Shown here piece after piece: positions 1 to 5,327 of a stretch of DNA of 7,556 nucleotides (positions within the stretch are counted from its first letter, which is position 1; each line of letters starts with the position of its first letter). Location: the NCBI GenBank assembly GCA_020433785.1, contig JAGRCC010000187.1, positions 1 to 7,556 of the forward strand. Direction: 5' to 3'. The translations under genes were made by a program, and so were the position numbers. This DNA is from Anaerolineae bacterium. GTDB taxonomy: Bacteria > Chloroflexota > Anaerolineae > 4572-78 > J111. The notes beneath the pieces were generated by a model. The model ran no database searches and was not told the DNA's origin. It saw nothing but the letters and a program-made list of their open reading frames with translations.

Positions 1-49
1 ATCTATTTCCGAACTCAGGTTAATTAAATTTCATTCTTAAGTTACACCA
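1..49. other. AT-rich leader upstream of the SNF2 gene, cut by the window edge
   Basis: This short stretch is much more AT-rich than the gene after it and includes the palindrome TTAATTAA. An in-frame TAA at 38-40 closes the reading frame ahead of the first gene. I see no Shine-Dalgarno before the ATG at 50 (the preceding bases read GTTACACCA) and no convincing -35/-10 pair in the 49 bases available. The promoter is probably partly or wholly outside the window, or the message has a very short leader. Confidence 0.5.
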
Positions 50-2314
50 ATGACCACTGACAAACTGGAATGGCTGCCCCTATCCACCCCAACCCCGCCG
101 CCAAAGAAACAACTCTCCGCGGGCGAGTTACCCTGTCCTACCTGCGGCTGGCCCATTGCCTCCAATATCGACACCTGCCCCCACTGCGGGCGCTCGCGTG
201 ACGCCGCCCCGACCGGCGATATCCTGGCGACGTTGGGTCTCGAACTGCCGCCGCCGGTGATTGAAGCCGTGACGGTTCCGGCGGATTGGTACAGACCGGA
301 CGCGCCGCTGTCGCCGCCGGGGCTGTACCAACTCCGGCTGCAAGCGGAGCGGCTGCGGGTGACGACCGGCTTCGACCGGCTGATCTGTCTGGACGACATC
401 AGCGTCGATCACTACCAGCACCAGCTCGACGCCGCGCTGCGAGTACTGCGCGATATGCGCGGGCGGGCTTTGCTGGCCGACGAGGTGGGGCTGGGCAAAA
501 CCATCGAGGCCGGGATTGTCATGAAGGAGCTGCTTGAGCGGGAGCTGGTCAACAGCGTGCTCGTCATCACCCCGGCGTCGCTGACCTGGCAGTGGCAGGA
601 AGAAATGACCGCTAAATTCCACGAGTCGTTTGAGGTGCTCGAAGACCTAAGCCAGTGGCCCGACGCCCCCGTCGAGAACCAACCCGCCCGCTACATCATC
701 TCGCTGAGCCGGGCTAAATCGGCGCAATGGGCCGAGCGGCTGCTCAGCCGCAGTTACGATCTGCTGATCATCGATGAAGCCCACAAGTTGAAAAATCATC
801 AGACCGCCGCCTACAAATTCGTCAATCAAATTCGCAAGCAGTATGTGTTGATGCTGACCGCCACCCCGGTTCATAACCATCTGCTGGAACTGTACAACCT
901 GATTACCATCCTGCGCCCCGGCCACTTAGGCACGCGCCGGGCATTTCGAGACAACTTCATCAAACGGGCCGAACCCCGTTACACCGCGCGCCTCGTGTAC
1001 AGCCATACCCCGCCGCTGCCCTATTTGCGGCTCACCAGGCAGGAACGCCGCGACGCGCTGGCCCAAGGCGAGCGGATTTACCAACGCACCACCGACATCA
1101 ACGACCTGCCCAACCTGCGGCTTGATCGGCCCGGGCGGCGGGCCGTGCAAACCATCGAATCGCTGCTGGCCGACGGCTACGAGGTCATTGACTTTGAAGC
1201 GATCCGGCCCACCTTCTGGCAGGGCTACAGCTTTGTCTGCGTCCTCAACCTGACCGAGGCCGCCCTAGAGGCCCGGCAAAAGCGCAAGCCGGTGACGCCG
1301 GACAACCCGGCGGCGCTGCGCCAACTGCTGCGCGAGGTGATGGTTCGCAACCGGCGCAGCAGCGTGGGTGTGAAATTTCCGCCGCGCCGGGCCGCGATTT
1401 ACGCCTTCGACCTGACTCCGCCGGAGCGCCAACTGTACGATACGATGACCGTCTATATCCGGCAAGAACTGCGCCAGCCGGCCGATAGCGACAGCCAGCC
1501 CACCCGTGGGGCGCTGCAAATGAGCCTGATGAGCCTGCAAAAACAGCTTTGTTCCAGCCCGGCCGCCGCCGCTCGCTCGCTGCAAAGCCTGGTCGATCGC
1601 CGGCCCGATGACCCCCACCTGGCCGAGGCGCTGGTGCTGGCCTGGGGCATTCGACAGAGCCGCAAGCTGGTGGCGACGCTCGATCTGCTGGCGCAGTATC
1701 CCGGCAAATTCCTCATCTTCACCGATTATCTGCCCACGCTGGAACTGCTGGTCAAAGAACTGAACCAGGCCGGGATCGAGACGGTCGCCTTTCACGGCGG
1801 CTTGCCGGCGCTGGACCGCCTAGAAACAGTCCGCCGCTTTCGCAACTCGACCCGGGTGATGGTCAGCACCCAATCGGGCAGCGAGGGCCACAACCTGCAA
1901 TTCTGCCACCAGCTCATCAATTACGATCTGCCCTGGAACCCCATGCGCATCGAGCAGCGCGTCGGCCGTCTGCACCGCCTGGGCCAGCAAGCCGACGTTT
2001 CGATCTTCAATCTGTCGGCCAACAACACCATTGAAGCCTATATCCTCGATTTACTGGCCCGCAAAATCCGCATGTTCGAGCTGGTCATCGGCGAATTGGA
2101 TCTAATTCTGGGTCAATCGGACGACGACCGCAGCTTTGAGCGCCAAATTGAAGCGGCCTGGGAAGAGAGCCTGTCGGAAGCCGAACTGGCCCAACTGATC
2201 GCACAATTGGACCGGGTTTTGGGCCAGGCCCAAACCGAGTACGACACGATCCGCTCGGCCTCGGATGAGCTGTCTGATTTGCTCGAGGCGATGGACGAGG
2301 TCAGGCCGCCATGA
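50..2314 (+). CDS. RapA/HepA-type SNF2 family ATPase (SF2) with N-terminal zinc ribbon
   Basis: This is a 754-aa cytoplasmic ATP-dependent DNA translocase of superfamily 2, Swi2/Snf2 type, expected to remodel protein-DNA complexes or recycle RNA polymerase as RapA does. Residues 29-46 hold two CxxC knuckles (C29/C32 and C43/C46), a zinc ribbon. The first RecA lobe has motif I DEVGLGKTIEAG at 144-155 (K150), motif Ia ITPASLTW at 173-180, motif II DEAH at 242-245 and motif III LTATP at 269-273. A linker of about 150 residues follows. The second lobe has LIFTDY near 555-560, FHGGL at 581-585, motif V around 603-631 and the arginine-finger motif RIEQRVGRLHRLGQ at 633-646. The tail (680-754) is acidic and helical. 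All catalytic motifs are intact. The ATG at 50 is the first start after an in-frame stop at 38-40. E. coli RapA is longer (968 aa) and has extra N- and C-terminal domains not seen here; the next gene may supply a C-terminal part. The stop codon overlaps the next start. Family is sure; cellular role is not. Confidence 0.95.
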   Translation: MTTDKLEWLPLSTPTPPPKKQLSAGELPCPTCGWPIASNIDTCPHCGRSRDAAPTGDILATLGLELPPPVIEAVTVPADWYRPDAPLSPPGLYQLRLQAERLRVTTGFDRLICLDDISVDHYQHQLDAALRVLRDMRGRALLADEVGLGKTIEAGIVMKELLERELVNSVLVITPASLTWQWQEEMTAKFHESFEVLEDLSQWPDAPVENQPARYIISLSRAKSAQWAERLLSRSYDLLIIDEAHKLKNHQTAAYKFVNQIRKQYVLMLTATPVHNHLLELYNLITILRPGHLGTRRAFRDNFIKRAEPRYTARLVYSHTPPLPYLRLTRQERRDALAQGERIYQRTTDINDLPNLRLDRPGRRAVQTIESLLADGYEVIDFEAIRPTFWQGYSFVCVLNLTEAALEARQKRKPVTPDNPAALRQLLREVMVRNRRSSVGVKFPPRRAAIYAFDLTPPERQLYDTMTVYIRQELRQPADSDSQPTRGALQMSLMSLQKQLCSSPAAAARSLQSLVDRRPDDPHLAEALVLAWGIRQSRKLVATLDLLAQYPGKFLIFTDYLPTLELLVKELNQAGIETVAFHGGLPALDRLETVRRFRNSTRVMVSTQSGSEGHNLQFCHQLINYDLPWNPMRIEQRVGRLHRLGQQADVSIFNLSANNTIEAYILDLLARKIRMFELVIGELDLILGQSDDDRSFERQIEAAWEESLSEAELAQLIAQLDRVLGQAQTEYDTIRSASDELSDLLEAMDEVRPP

Positions 2315-3435
2315 CCACAGCGCCTCCATCCTCAATGCGGGCCTTTGCCGAGGCTTTTTTTACCCATTTTGGCGCGCCCATCGAGGCCGGGCCGGACGAA
2401 CTCATCGTCGAACTGCCGGACACCTTGGCCACGCACTTTGGCCGGCCGCGGCTGTATCTGGTCTTTCCCACCGGCCACGACAAACCCCGCGACCTGTCGC
2501 CGCATGAAGATGTGCTGGTCTATGGCAGCCGCATTTTCGAGCGAATGCTGGCTCTCCTCGACGGCCAGGGCGAACTGGCCCGGCTGGCTTACCCCCGGCA
2601 GGTGGTGGTGGCGCTGGAGACGGAACTGAAGCCGTCGCTGCGGCGACCTGAATTCCGGCTGGTCGAGACGGCCGTTGACGACCGGCAGCCGTGGGTCCAG
2701 ATTTTTAATTTTCGGGTGACCTATCGCTCTGATGAAAAAGAGGAGATGTTTGAAACCATCGTGTTGGACGCCAACGGCCGGCCCGATCCGGCGGCGGAGG
2801 CGCTCATCCGGTCCACGGCTCCGCTAGCCGACCCGCCTGAACCCTCGCCCGCCCTCGAGCCACAGCCGGAACAGGCCGCCGCGCTCATGCGCCAACGCGC
2901 AGCCGACCACGCCGCCAAGTTGCAGCAGTCAATGCAGACGCGGCTAGAGAAGGTGTTACTGCGGCTGACCGGCTTCTACCGGCGGCTGATGGCCGAAATC
3001 GACACCGGCCAGCCGGACCAAGCCGAACAGGCCCGAGCCGACTTGCAGCAGGAACTCGACCGCAAAATCGCCGACGAACTGGAACGTCACCAACTCCACC
3101 TCAACCTGACACCGATTAGTACGGCCGTGGCTTTACTGCCTTTCGTTCATTACCGCCTGGCGATAGGCGATCAATCCCGCCCCGATCCGGCGAACCCCCT
3201 CACCGGCTCGGAACGACTGGCCACCCCTTATGAGGGGTCGCCACCGCCAGCCATTAACGCCGTTGATCGGCTCTCGCGGCAGTGGAACCGGTATCGTTGG
3301 CAAGTTGTGGCCAGCGACGACTACACCATCTACCTCGGGCACCATTGGCTGTGGGGGCTAGCCGTCTTGGTTTTGGACTATAACGGGACAATGTTACATC
3401 AGCAGCAGGTTGGTTGGGGGGGATCGTCTCGTTAA
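2311..3435 (+). CDS. Uncharacterised partner protein of the SNF2 ATPase (374 aa)
   Basis: I do not recognise a named family. The start ATG overlaps the SNF2 stop codon (ATGA, 2311-2314), and a weak GAGG lies 10 nt upstream, so translation is probably coupled. Three parts are visible. Residues 1-165 look like a mixed alpha/beta domain ending in the segment FRVTYRSDEKEEMFETIVLD (134-153). A Pro/Glu-rich linker follows at about 171-188. Residues 187-262 are charged and helical, likely a coiled coil, leading into a beta-like segment at 263-285. The C-terminus (316-366) is rich in aromatic residues. No signal peptide is visible; a short hydrophobic patch near 346-356 is too short for a membrane span. 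The SDE-containing beta segment followed by a coiled coil recalls the C-terminal region of longer bacterial SNF2 proteins, so this may be a split-off subunit of the same machine (inference). The stop codon lies just before a MITE-like element, and a run of seven G at 3416-3422 sits near the end of the gene. Confidence 0.85.
   Translation: MTTAPPSSMRAFAEAFFTHFGAPIEAGPDELIVELPDTLATHFGRPRLYLVFPTGHDKPRDLSPHEDVLVYGSRIFERMLALLDGQGELARLAYPRQVVVALETELKPSLRRPEFRLVETAVDDRQPWVQIFNFRVTYRSDEKEEMFETIVLDANGRPDPAAEALIRSTAPLADPPEPSPALEPQPEQAAALMRQRAADHAAKLQQSMQTRLEKVLLRLTGFYRRLMAEIDTGQPDQAEQARADLQQELDRKIADELERHQLHLNLTPISTAVALLPFVHYRLAIGDQSRPDPANPLTGSERLATPYEGSPPPAINAVDRLSRQWNRYRWQVVASDDYTIYLGHHWLWGLAVLVLDYNGTMLHQQQVGWGGSSR
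3432..3435. repeat. Left TTAA flank, possible target-site duplication
   Basis: TTAA borders the palindromic element on the left and is matched by TTAA at 3560-3563 on the right. Its last three bases are the TAA stop codon of the upstream gene, so an insertion here would leave that protein unchanged. A 4-bp AT-only match can arise by chance, and the distance from TTAA to the first repeat base differs at the two ends (2 against 3 bases). Confidence 0.35.
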
Positions 3436-3437
3436 TA

Positions 3438-3556
3438 GGACTTACGCAAAAAACCAGGTGACAGTCACTTATTGTCGATAAATCAGCACTTGGATGGCTC
3501 AAACAAGTCGTTTTAGCGTACTCAAGTGACTGTCACCTTTGAAACTGCATAAGTCC
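3438..3556. mobile_element. Palindromic MITE-like element with 33-bp imperfect terminal inverted repeats
   Basis: The left arm (3438-3470) begins GGACTTACGCA and the right arm (3524-3556), read on the other strand, begins GGACTTATGCA. By hand alignment 25 of 33 positions match, including all of the inner 15. Each arm carries its own perfect 5-1-5 dyad, GTGACNGTCAC, at 3458-3468 and 3526-3536. The 53-bp centre (3471-3523) has no coding capacity and contains a small ACTTG/CAAGT stem. TTAA lies just outside both ends (3432-3435 and 3560-3563) and could be a target duplication, which would make the element 3436-3559. No transposase is present, so this would be a non-autonomous copy. It sits between converging stop codons, where its hairpin could also end transcription from both sides. 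Family unknown. Confidence 0.65.
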
Positions 3557-3571
3557 CGATTAACTATAAGC

Positions 3572-4774
3572 CTACAAATTCATTCGGGCCAGCGCCGTGG
3601 CGACCAGCATGGCGGTGCCAATCGGCAGCGCGTCCTCATCGATCCGGAAGGTGGGGGTGTGAACCGGATAAGCCTGCGGCCAGGTCGGGTTATAGACGCC
3701 CAGGCGCAAAAAGCTGCCCGGTACGGTTCGAGCCATAAAGCTAAAATCTTCCGCCGCCATAATTTTTTCCGCAACCCGCATCTTTTCAGCCCCCAACAAA
3801 TCACGCGCTGTCGACAGCATCAAGCCGGCCATAGCCACATCATTCACCAGCGGCGGGTAGCCGGTAAGTATGTTTAACTCACAGCGCCCCCCTAACGGCT
3901 CGACAATCTGACACGCCCGGTGTAATTCGGTATGGAGTAGGTCGCGATTTTCCGGTGTAAAGCTGCGAATCGTGCCGGTCATCGTGACCGTATCGGCGAT
4001 GATGTTGTCTTTGGTGCCGCCTTGAATGGTGCCGATGGTGATGACGCCTTCGCCAATCGGATCGAGCCGCCGGCTGACAATTTGATGGACAGCCTGAATC
4101 ACGTGCGCCGCCAGAGCGATAGTATCAAGTCCCTGGTGCGGCCGCGCGGCATGGGCGGCCTGACCGTGTAGAGTCAGGGTAAAGGTGTCGGCGCTGGCCA
4201 TCATCGGGCCGGGCCGGGTCGCCACCGTCCCGACTGGCAGGCCCGGATCGACATGCAGTCCAAAAATGGCATCCAGCCCATCGAGCGCGCCTTCTTCAAC
4301 CATGCGCATTCCCCCGGATTTGCCTTCCTCGTCCTGGCCTTCCTCGCTCGGCTGGAAAAGCAGGTGCACGGTCCCCGGCAGTTGGCCGCGATCGGCCAGC
4401 GACTTTAAAAGGGCCGCCGCTCCCAGTAGCATGGCAGTGTGGGCATCGTGGCCGCAGGCGTGCATCAAGCCGGGGCGGGTGCTGTCAAAGTCGGTGCCGT
4501 TTTGCTCGGTAATGGGCAGCGCGTCGATATCGGCGCGCAGGCCAACCGCCGGACCGTCGCCGCCCTTGATCACGCCCACCACGCCGGTCTTGGCCACTTC
4601 GGTCTCCGGCTCGATTCCCAGCTCAAACAGAGCCGCGGCAATCAACCCGGCCGTCTGCGATTCGGTAAAGCCCAATTCCGGGTAGCGATGAATTTGCCGT
4701 CGCCACGAACGAATTTTTTCATGCAATGACTTAGCTTGCTTTAAAATAGTGCCACTATCTAGCGTTGACTTCAT
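3572..4774 (-). CDS. M20 family (M20D-type) metal-dependent amidohydrolase
   Basis: This 400-aa enzyme belongs to the hippuricase/N-acyl-amino-acid amidohydrolase group, which hydrolyses an amide bond to release an amino acid or amine from an acyl conjugate; the substrate cannot be read from sequence. Counting from ATG at 4774, the metal and catalytic residues are all present: HACGHD with C107 and H109, FQPSEE with E144 and E145, GLHV with H174, and HTPTF with H372. The Peptidase_M20 dimerisation domain follows at about 190-300 and includes [14 protein letters not shown]. Length is normal for the family, and no signal peptide is seen, so it should be cytoplasmic. The ATG at 4774 is preferred over an in-frame TTG at 4789, because a clear GGAGG (4787-4783) lies 8 nt before the ATG and would otherwise be inside the gene. 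It lies downstream of the cold-shock gene on the same strand, behind that gene's terminator, so it depends on read-through or on a weak promoter in the gap. Confidence 0.93.
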   Translation of the reverse strand: MKSTLDSGTILKQAKSLHEKIRSWRRQIHRYPELGFTESQTAGLIAAALFELGIEPETEVAKTGVVGVIKGGDGPAVGLRADIDALPITEQNGTDFDSTRPGLMHACGHDAHTAMLLGAAALLKSLADRGQLPGTVHLLFQPSEEGQDEEGKSGGMRMVEEGALDGLDAIFGLHVDPGLPVGTVATRPGPMMASADTFTLTLHGQAAHAARPHQGLDTIALAAHVIQAVHQIVSRRLDPIGEGVITIGTIQGGTKDNIIADTVTMTGTIRSFTPENRDLLHTELHRACQIVEPLGGRCELNILTGYPPLVNDVAMAGLMLSTARDLLGAEKMRVAEKIMAAEDFSFMARTVPGSFLRLGVYNPTWPQAYPVHTPTFRIDEDALPIGTAMLVATALARMNL

Positions 4775-4782
4775 GATAAAGT

Positions 4783-4787
4783 CCTCC
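4783..4787 (-). promoter_or_regulatory. Shine-Dalgarno of the M20 amidohydrolase
   Basis: The - strand reads GGAGG-ACTTTATC-ATG, an 8-nt spacing to the ATG at 4774. This site decides the start codon. It follows directly on the T-tract of the upstream terminator (4797-4788), so the terminator and the ribosome-binding site are contiguous. Confidence 0.8.
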
Positions 4788-4826
4788 AAAACAAAAAGTG
4801 TGCCCCGCTAATAGGACACACTTTTT
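4788..4826 (-). terminator. Rho-independent terminator of the cold-shock gene
   Basis: Arms AAAAAGTGTG and CACACTTTTT (4793-4802 and 4817-4826) pair perfectly over 10 bp. Two further C-G pairs extend the stem past one mismatch, leaving a loop of about 8 nt. On the - strand the stem runs into a T-rich tail, TTTTTGTTTT (4797-4788). It lies 26 bp past the cold-shock stop codon. The A-run on the opposite side also gives the shape some bidirectional character. The M20 Shine-Dalgarno begins at the next base, so the hairpin may also act as an attenuator for that gene. Confidence 0.8.
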
Positions 4827-4833
4827 ATCAATC

Positions 4834-4850
4834 TGGTAATAAATTTACCA
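4834..4850 (-). other. Small hairpin directly after the cold-shock stop codon
   Basis: The - strand reads TGGTAA-ATTTA-TTACCA, a perfect 6-bp stem with a 5-nt loop, 2 nt after the TAG stop. It is AT-rich and weak. With the terminator it makes two hairpins in a row, which may protect the 3' end of a short mRNA. Role inferred. Confidence 0.4.
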
Positions 4851-4852
4851 AA

Positions 4853-5062
4853 CTAGAGCACAATCACATCTTGCGCTTGCAGCCCTTTTTGGCCTTCAAC
4901 AACCGTAAATTCGACACGTTGACCCTCTTGGAGTGAACGATAGCCGGACCCGTTGATCGCACTGTAGTGAACAAAAACATCTTTCCCATCACTGCGTTCA
5001 ATGAAGCCATAGCCTTTAGTGGCATTGAACCACTTAACGGTTCCAGTGACACGATCTGACAT
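4853..5062 (-). CDS. csp: Cold-shock domain protein (CspA family)
   Basis: This 69-aa single-domain protein is a five-stranded OB-fold that binds single-stranded RNA and DNA and melts mRNA secondary structure, acting in the cytoplasm. The RNA-binding motifs are present: [14 protein letters not shown] in the N-terminal half (RNP1 KGYGFI, 16-21) and VFVHY (RNP2, 29-33). The C-terminal half has the usual EGQRVEF and GLQAQDV segments (46-52 and 60-66). Length is typical and nothing is missing. The ATG at 5062 follows a near-perfect AAGGAGGT (5078-5071) at 8 nt, so the start is secure. The gene is expressed from the divergent region shared with the SF1 helicase, apparently with a leader of about 100 nt, as is common for csp genes, and ends in a strong terminator. 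The name alone does not show cold induction; many CspA homologues are constitutive. Confidence 0.97.
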   Translation of the reverse strand: MSDRVTGTVKWFNATKGYGFIERSDGKDVFVHYSAINGSGYRSLQEGQRVEFTVVEGQKGLQAQDVIVL

Positions 5063-5165
5063 GACTATACACCTCCTTTCACTAAAATTAACTTATCCTG
5101 GCTAGCGGTGTACAATCACTTCAGATTAAAAATCCTACGTTGATTCAAGCCACCTACTAACTACA
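5063..5165 (-). promoter_or_regulatory. Long csp 5' leader with a Shine-Dalgarno that can be paired
   Basis: If the promoter at 5172-5200 is used, the csp transcript carries about 103 untranslated nt. The Shine-Dalgarno AAGGAGGT is at 5078-5071. UUGUACACC (5115-5107) can pair with GGUGUAUAG (5073-5065): nine pairs, two of them G-U, enclosing 33 nt. This covers the 3' end of the Shine-Dalgarno and the spacer up to 2 nt from the start codon. It resembles the temperature-responsive leaders known for csp mRNAs, but I found the pairing by eye and it was not folded against alternatives. Confidence 0.4.
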
Positions 5166-5167
5166 AT
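5140..5167 (+). promoter_or_regulatory. Candidate forward promoter toward the SF1 helicase (distal)
   Basis: TTGATT (5140-5145) and TACAAT (5162-5167; 5 of 6 to consensus) are 16 nt apart on the + strand. The start would be near 5174, about 155 nt before the helicase ATG. It faces the csp promoter and overlaps the predicted csp start, so the two would interfere. Nothing in the sequence decides between this and the proximal candidate at 5246-5253. Confidence 0.35.
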
Positions 5168-5171
5168 GCAG

Positions 5172-5200
5172 AATTTATCACGATTTTAATACTGTGTCAA
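5172..5200 (-). promoter_or_regulatory. Candidate sigma-70-type promoter for csp
   Basis: On the - strand a perfect -35 box TTGACA (5200-5195) is followed after exactly 17 nt by TAAATT (5177-5172), 4 of 6 to TATAAT. Transcription would start near 5165. The consensus -35 and the optimal spacing make this the best promoter for csp that I see. The -10 box is only moderate. Confidence 0.5.
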
Positions 5201-5245
5201 ATTCAAAAACCGTCCGTAACTTTTTCGCCATTTAACCAGGCCTGG

Positions 5246-5253
5246 TATACAAT
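5246..5253 (+). promoter_or_regulatory. Candidate proximal -10 (TATACAAT) for the SF1 helicase
   Basis: TATACAAT is preceded by TGG, so the first six bases could act as an extended -10 (TG-N-TATACA), or TACAAT alone as a -10. No good -35 lies 16-18 nt upstream. The palindrome CCAGGCCTGG (5236-5245) abuts it on the left and a 17-bp dyad (5255-5271) on the right. A start here would give a leader of about 70 nt. Confidence 0.35.
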
Positions 5254-5254
5254 C

Positions 5255-5271
5255 CGCATTAGCCTAATGCG
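5255..5271. promoter_or_regulatory. 17-bp perfect dyad, possible operator
   Basis: CGCATTAGCCTAATGCG is a perfect palindrome with 8-bp arms around a single central base. It begins 2 bp after the proximal -10 candidate, so a bound dimeric regulator would cover the transcription start. It is too short and AT-containing, with no T-run after it, to be a terminator. No regulator gene is nearby to suggest the protein. Confidence 0.4.
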
Positions 5272-5327
5272 TTAGCGATGTCTTACCTGGTAATTTCTGA
5301 CCCATATAACGCGACAAGTGATAAGCG

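Noticed and set aside
128..1795. Long open frames on the - strand across the SNF2 gene (for example 128-622 and 1265-1795)
   Set aside because: They lie wholly inside a gene with intact helicase motifs, have no recognisable domains and read as low-complexity Arg/Gln/Gly-rich protein, as expected of antisense frames in GC-rich coding DNA.
2345..2629. Overlapping + strand frame inside the partner gene
   Set aside because: Trp/Arg/Cys-rich translation typical of a wrong frame in GC-rich DNA.
50..3435. Assignment of the SNF2 pair to DISARM or another named anti-phage system
   Set aside because: The ATPase is of the broad type used in such systems, but no methyltransferase, phospholipase-D-like or DUF1998-type partner is visible, so the name would be unsupported.
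3438..3556. Remnant of a full insertion sequence with a decayed transposase
   Set aside because: The 53-bp centre is too short to hold transposase remnants and has none that I can recognise; a MITE fits better.
3539..3877. A 112-aa + strand frame starting in the right arm of the palindromic element
   Set aside because: It runs antisense through the M20 C-terminus with no family likeness; nothing supports expression.
4185..4685. A 166-aa + strand frame opposite the M20 gene
   Set aside because: Ser/Pro-rich antisense shadow over the metal-binding core of a clearly real gene; no ribosome-binding site.
4775..4789. In-frame TTG start that would add five residues (MEDFI) to the M20 enzyme
   Set aside because: It would place the GGAGG Shine-Dalgarno inside the coding sequence and begin in the terminator T-tract; the ATG at 4774 has ideal spacing.
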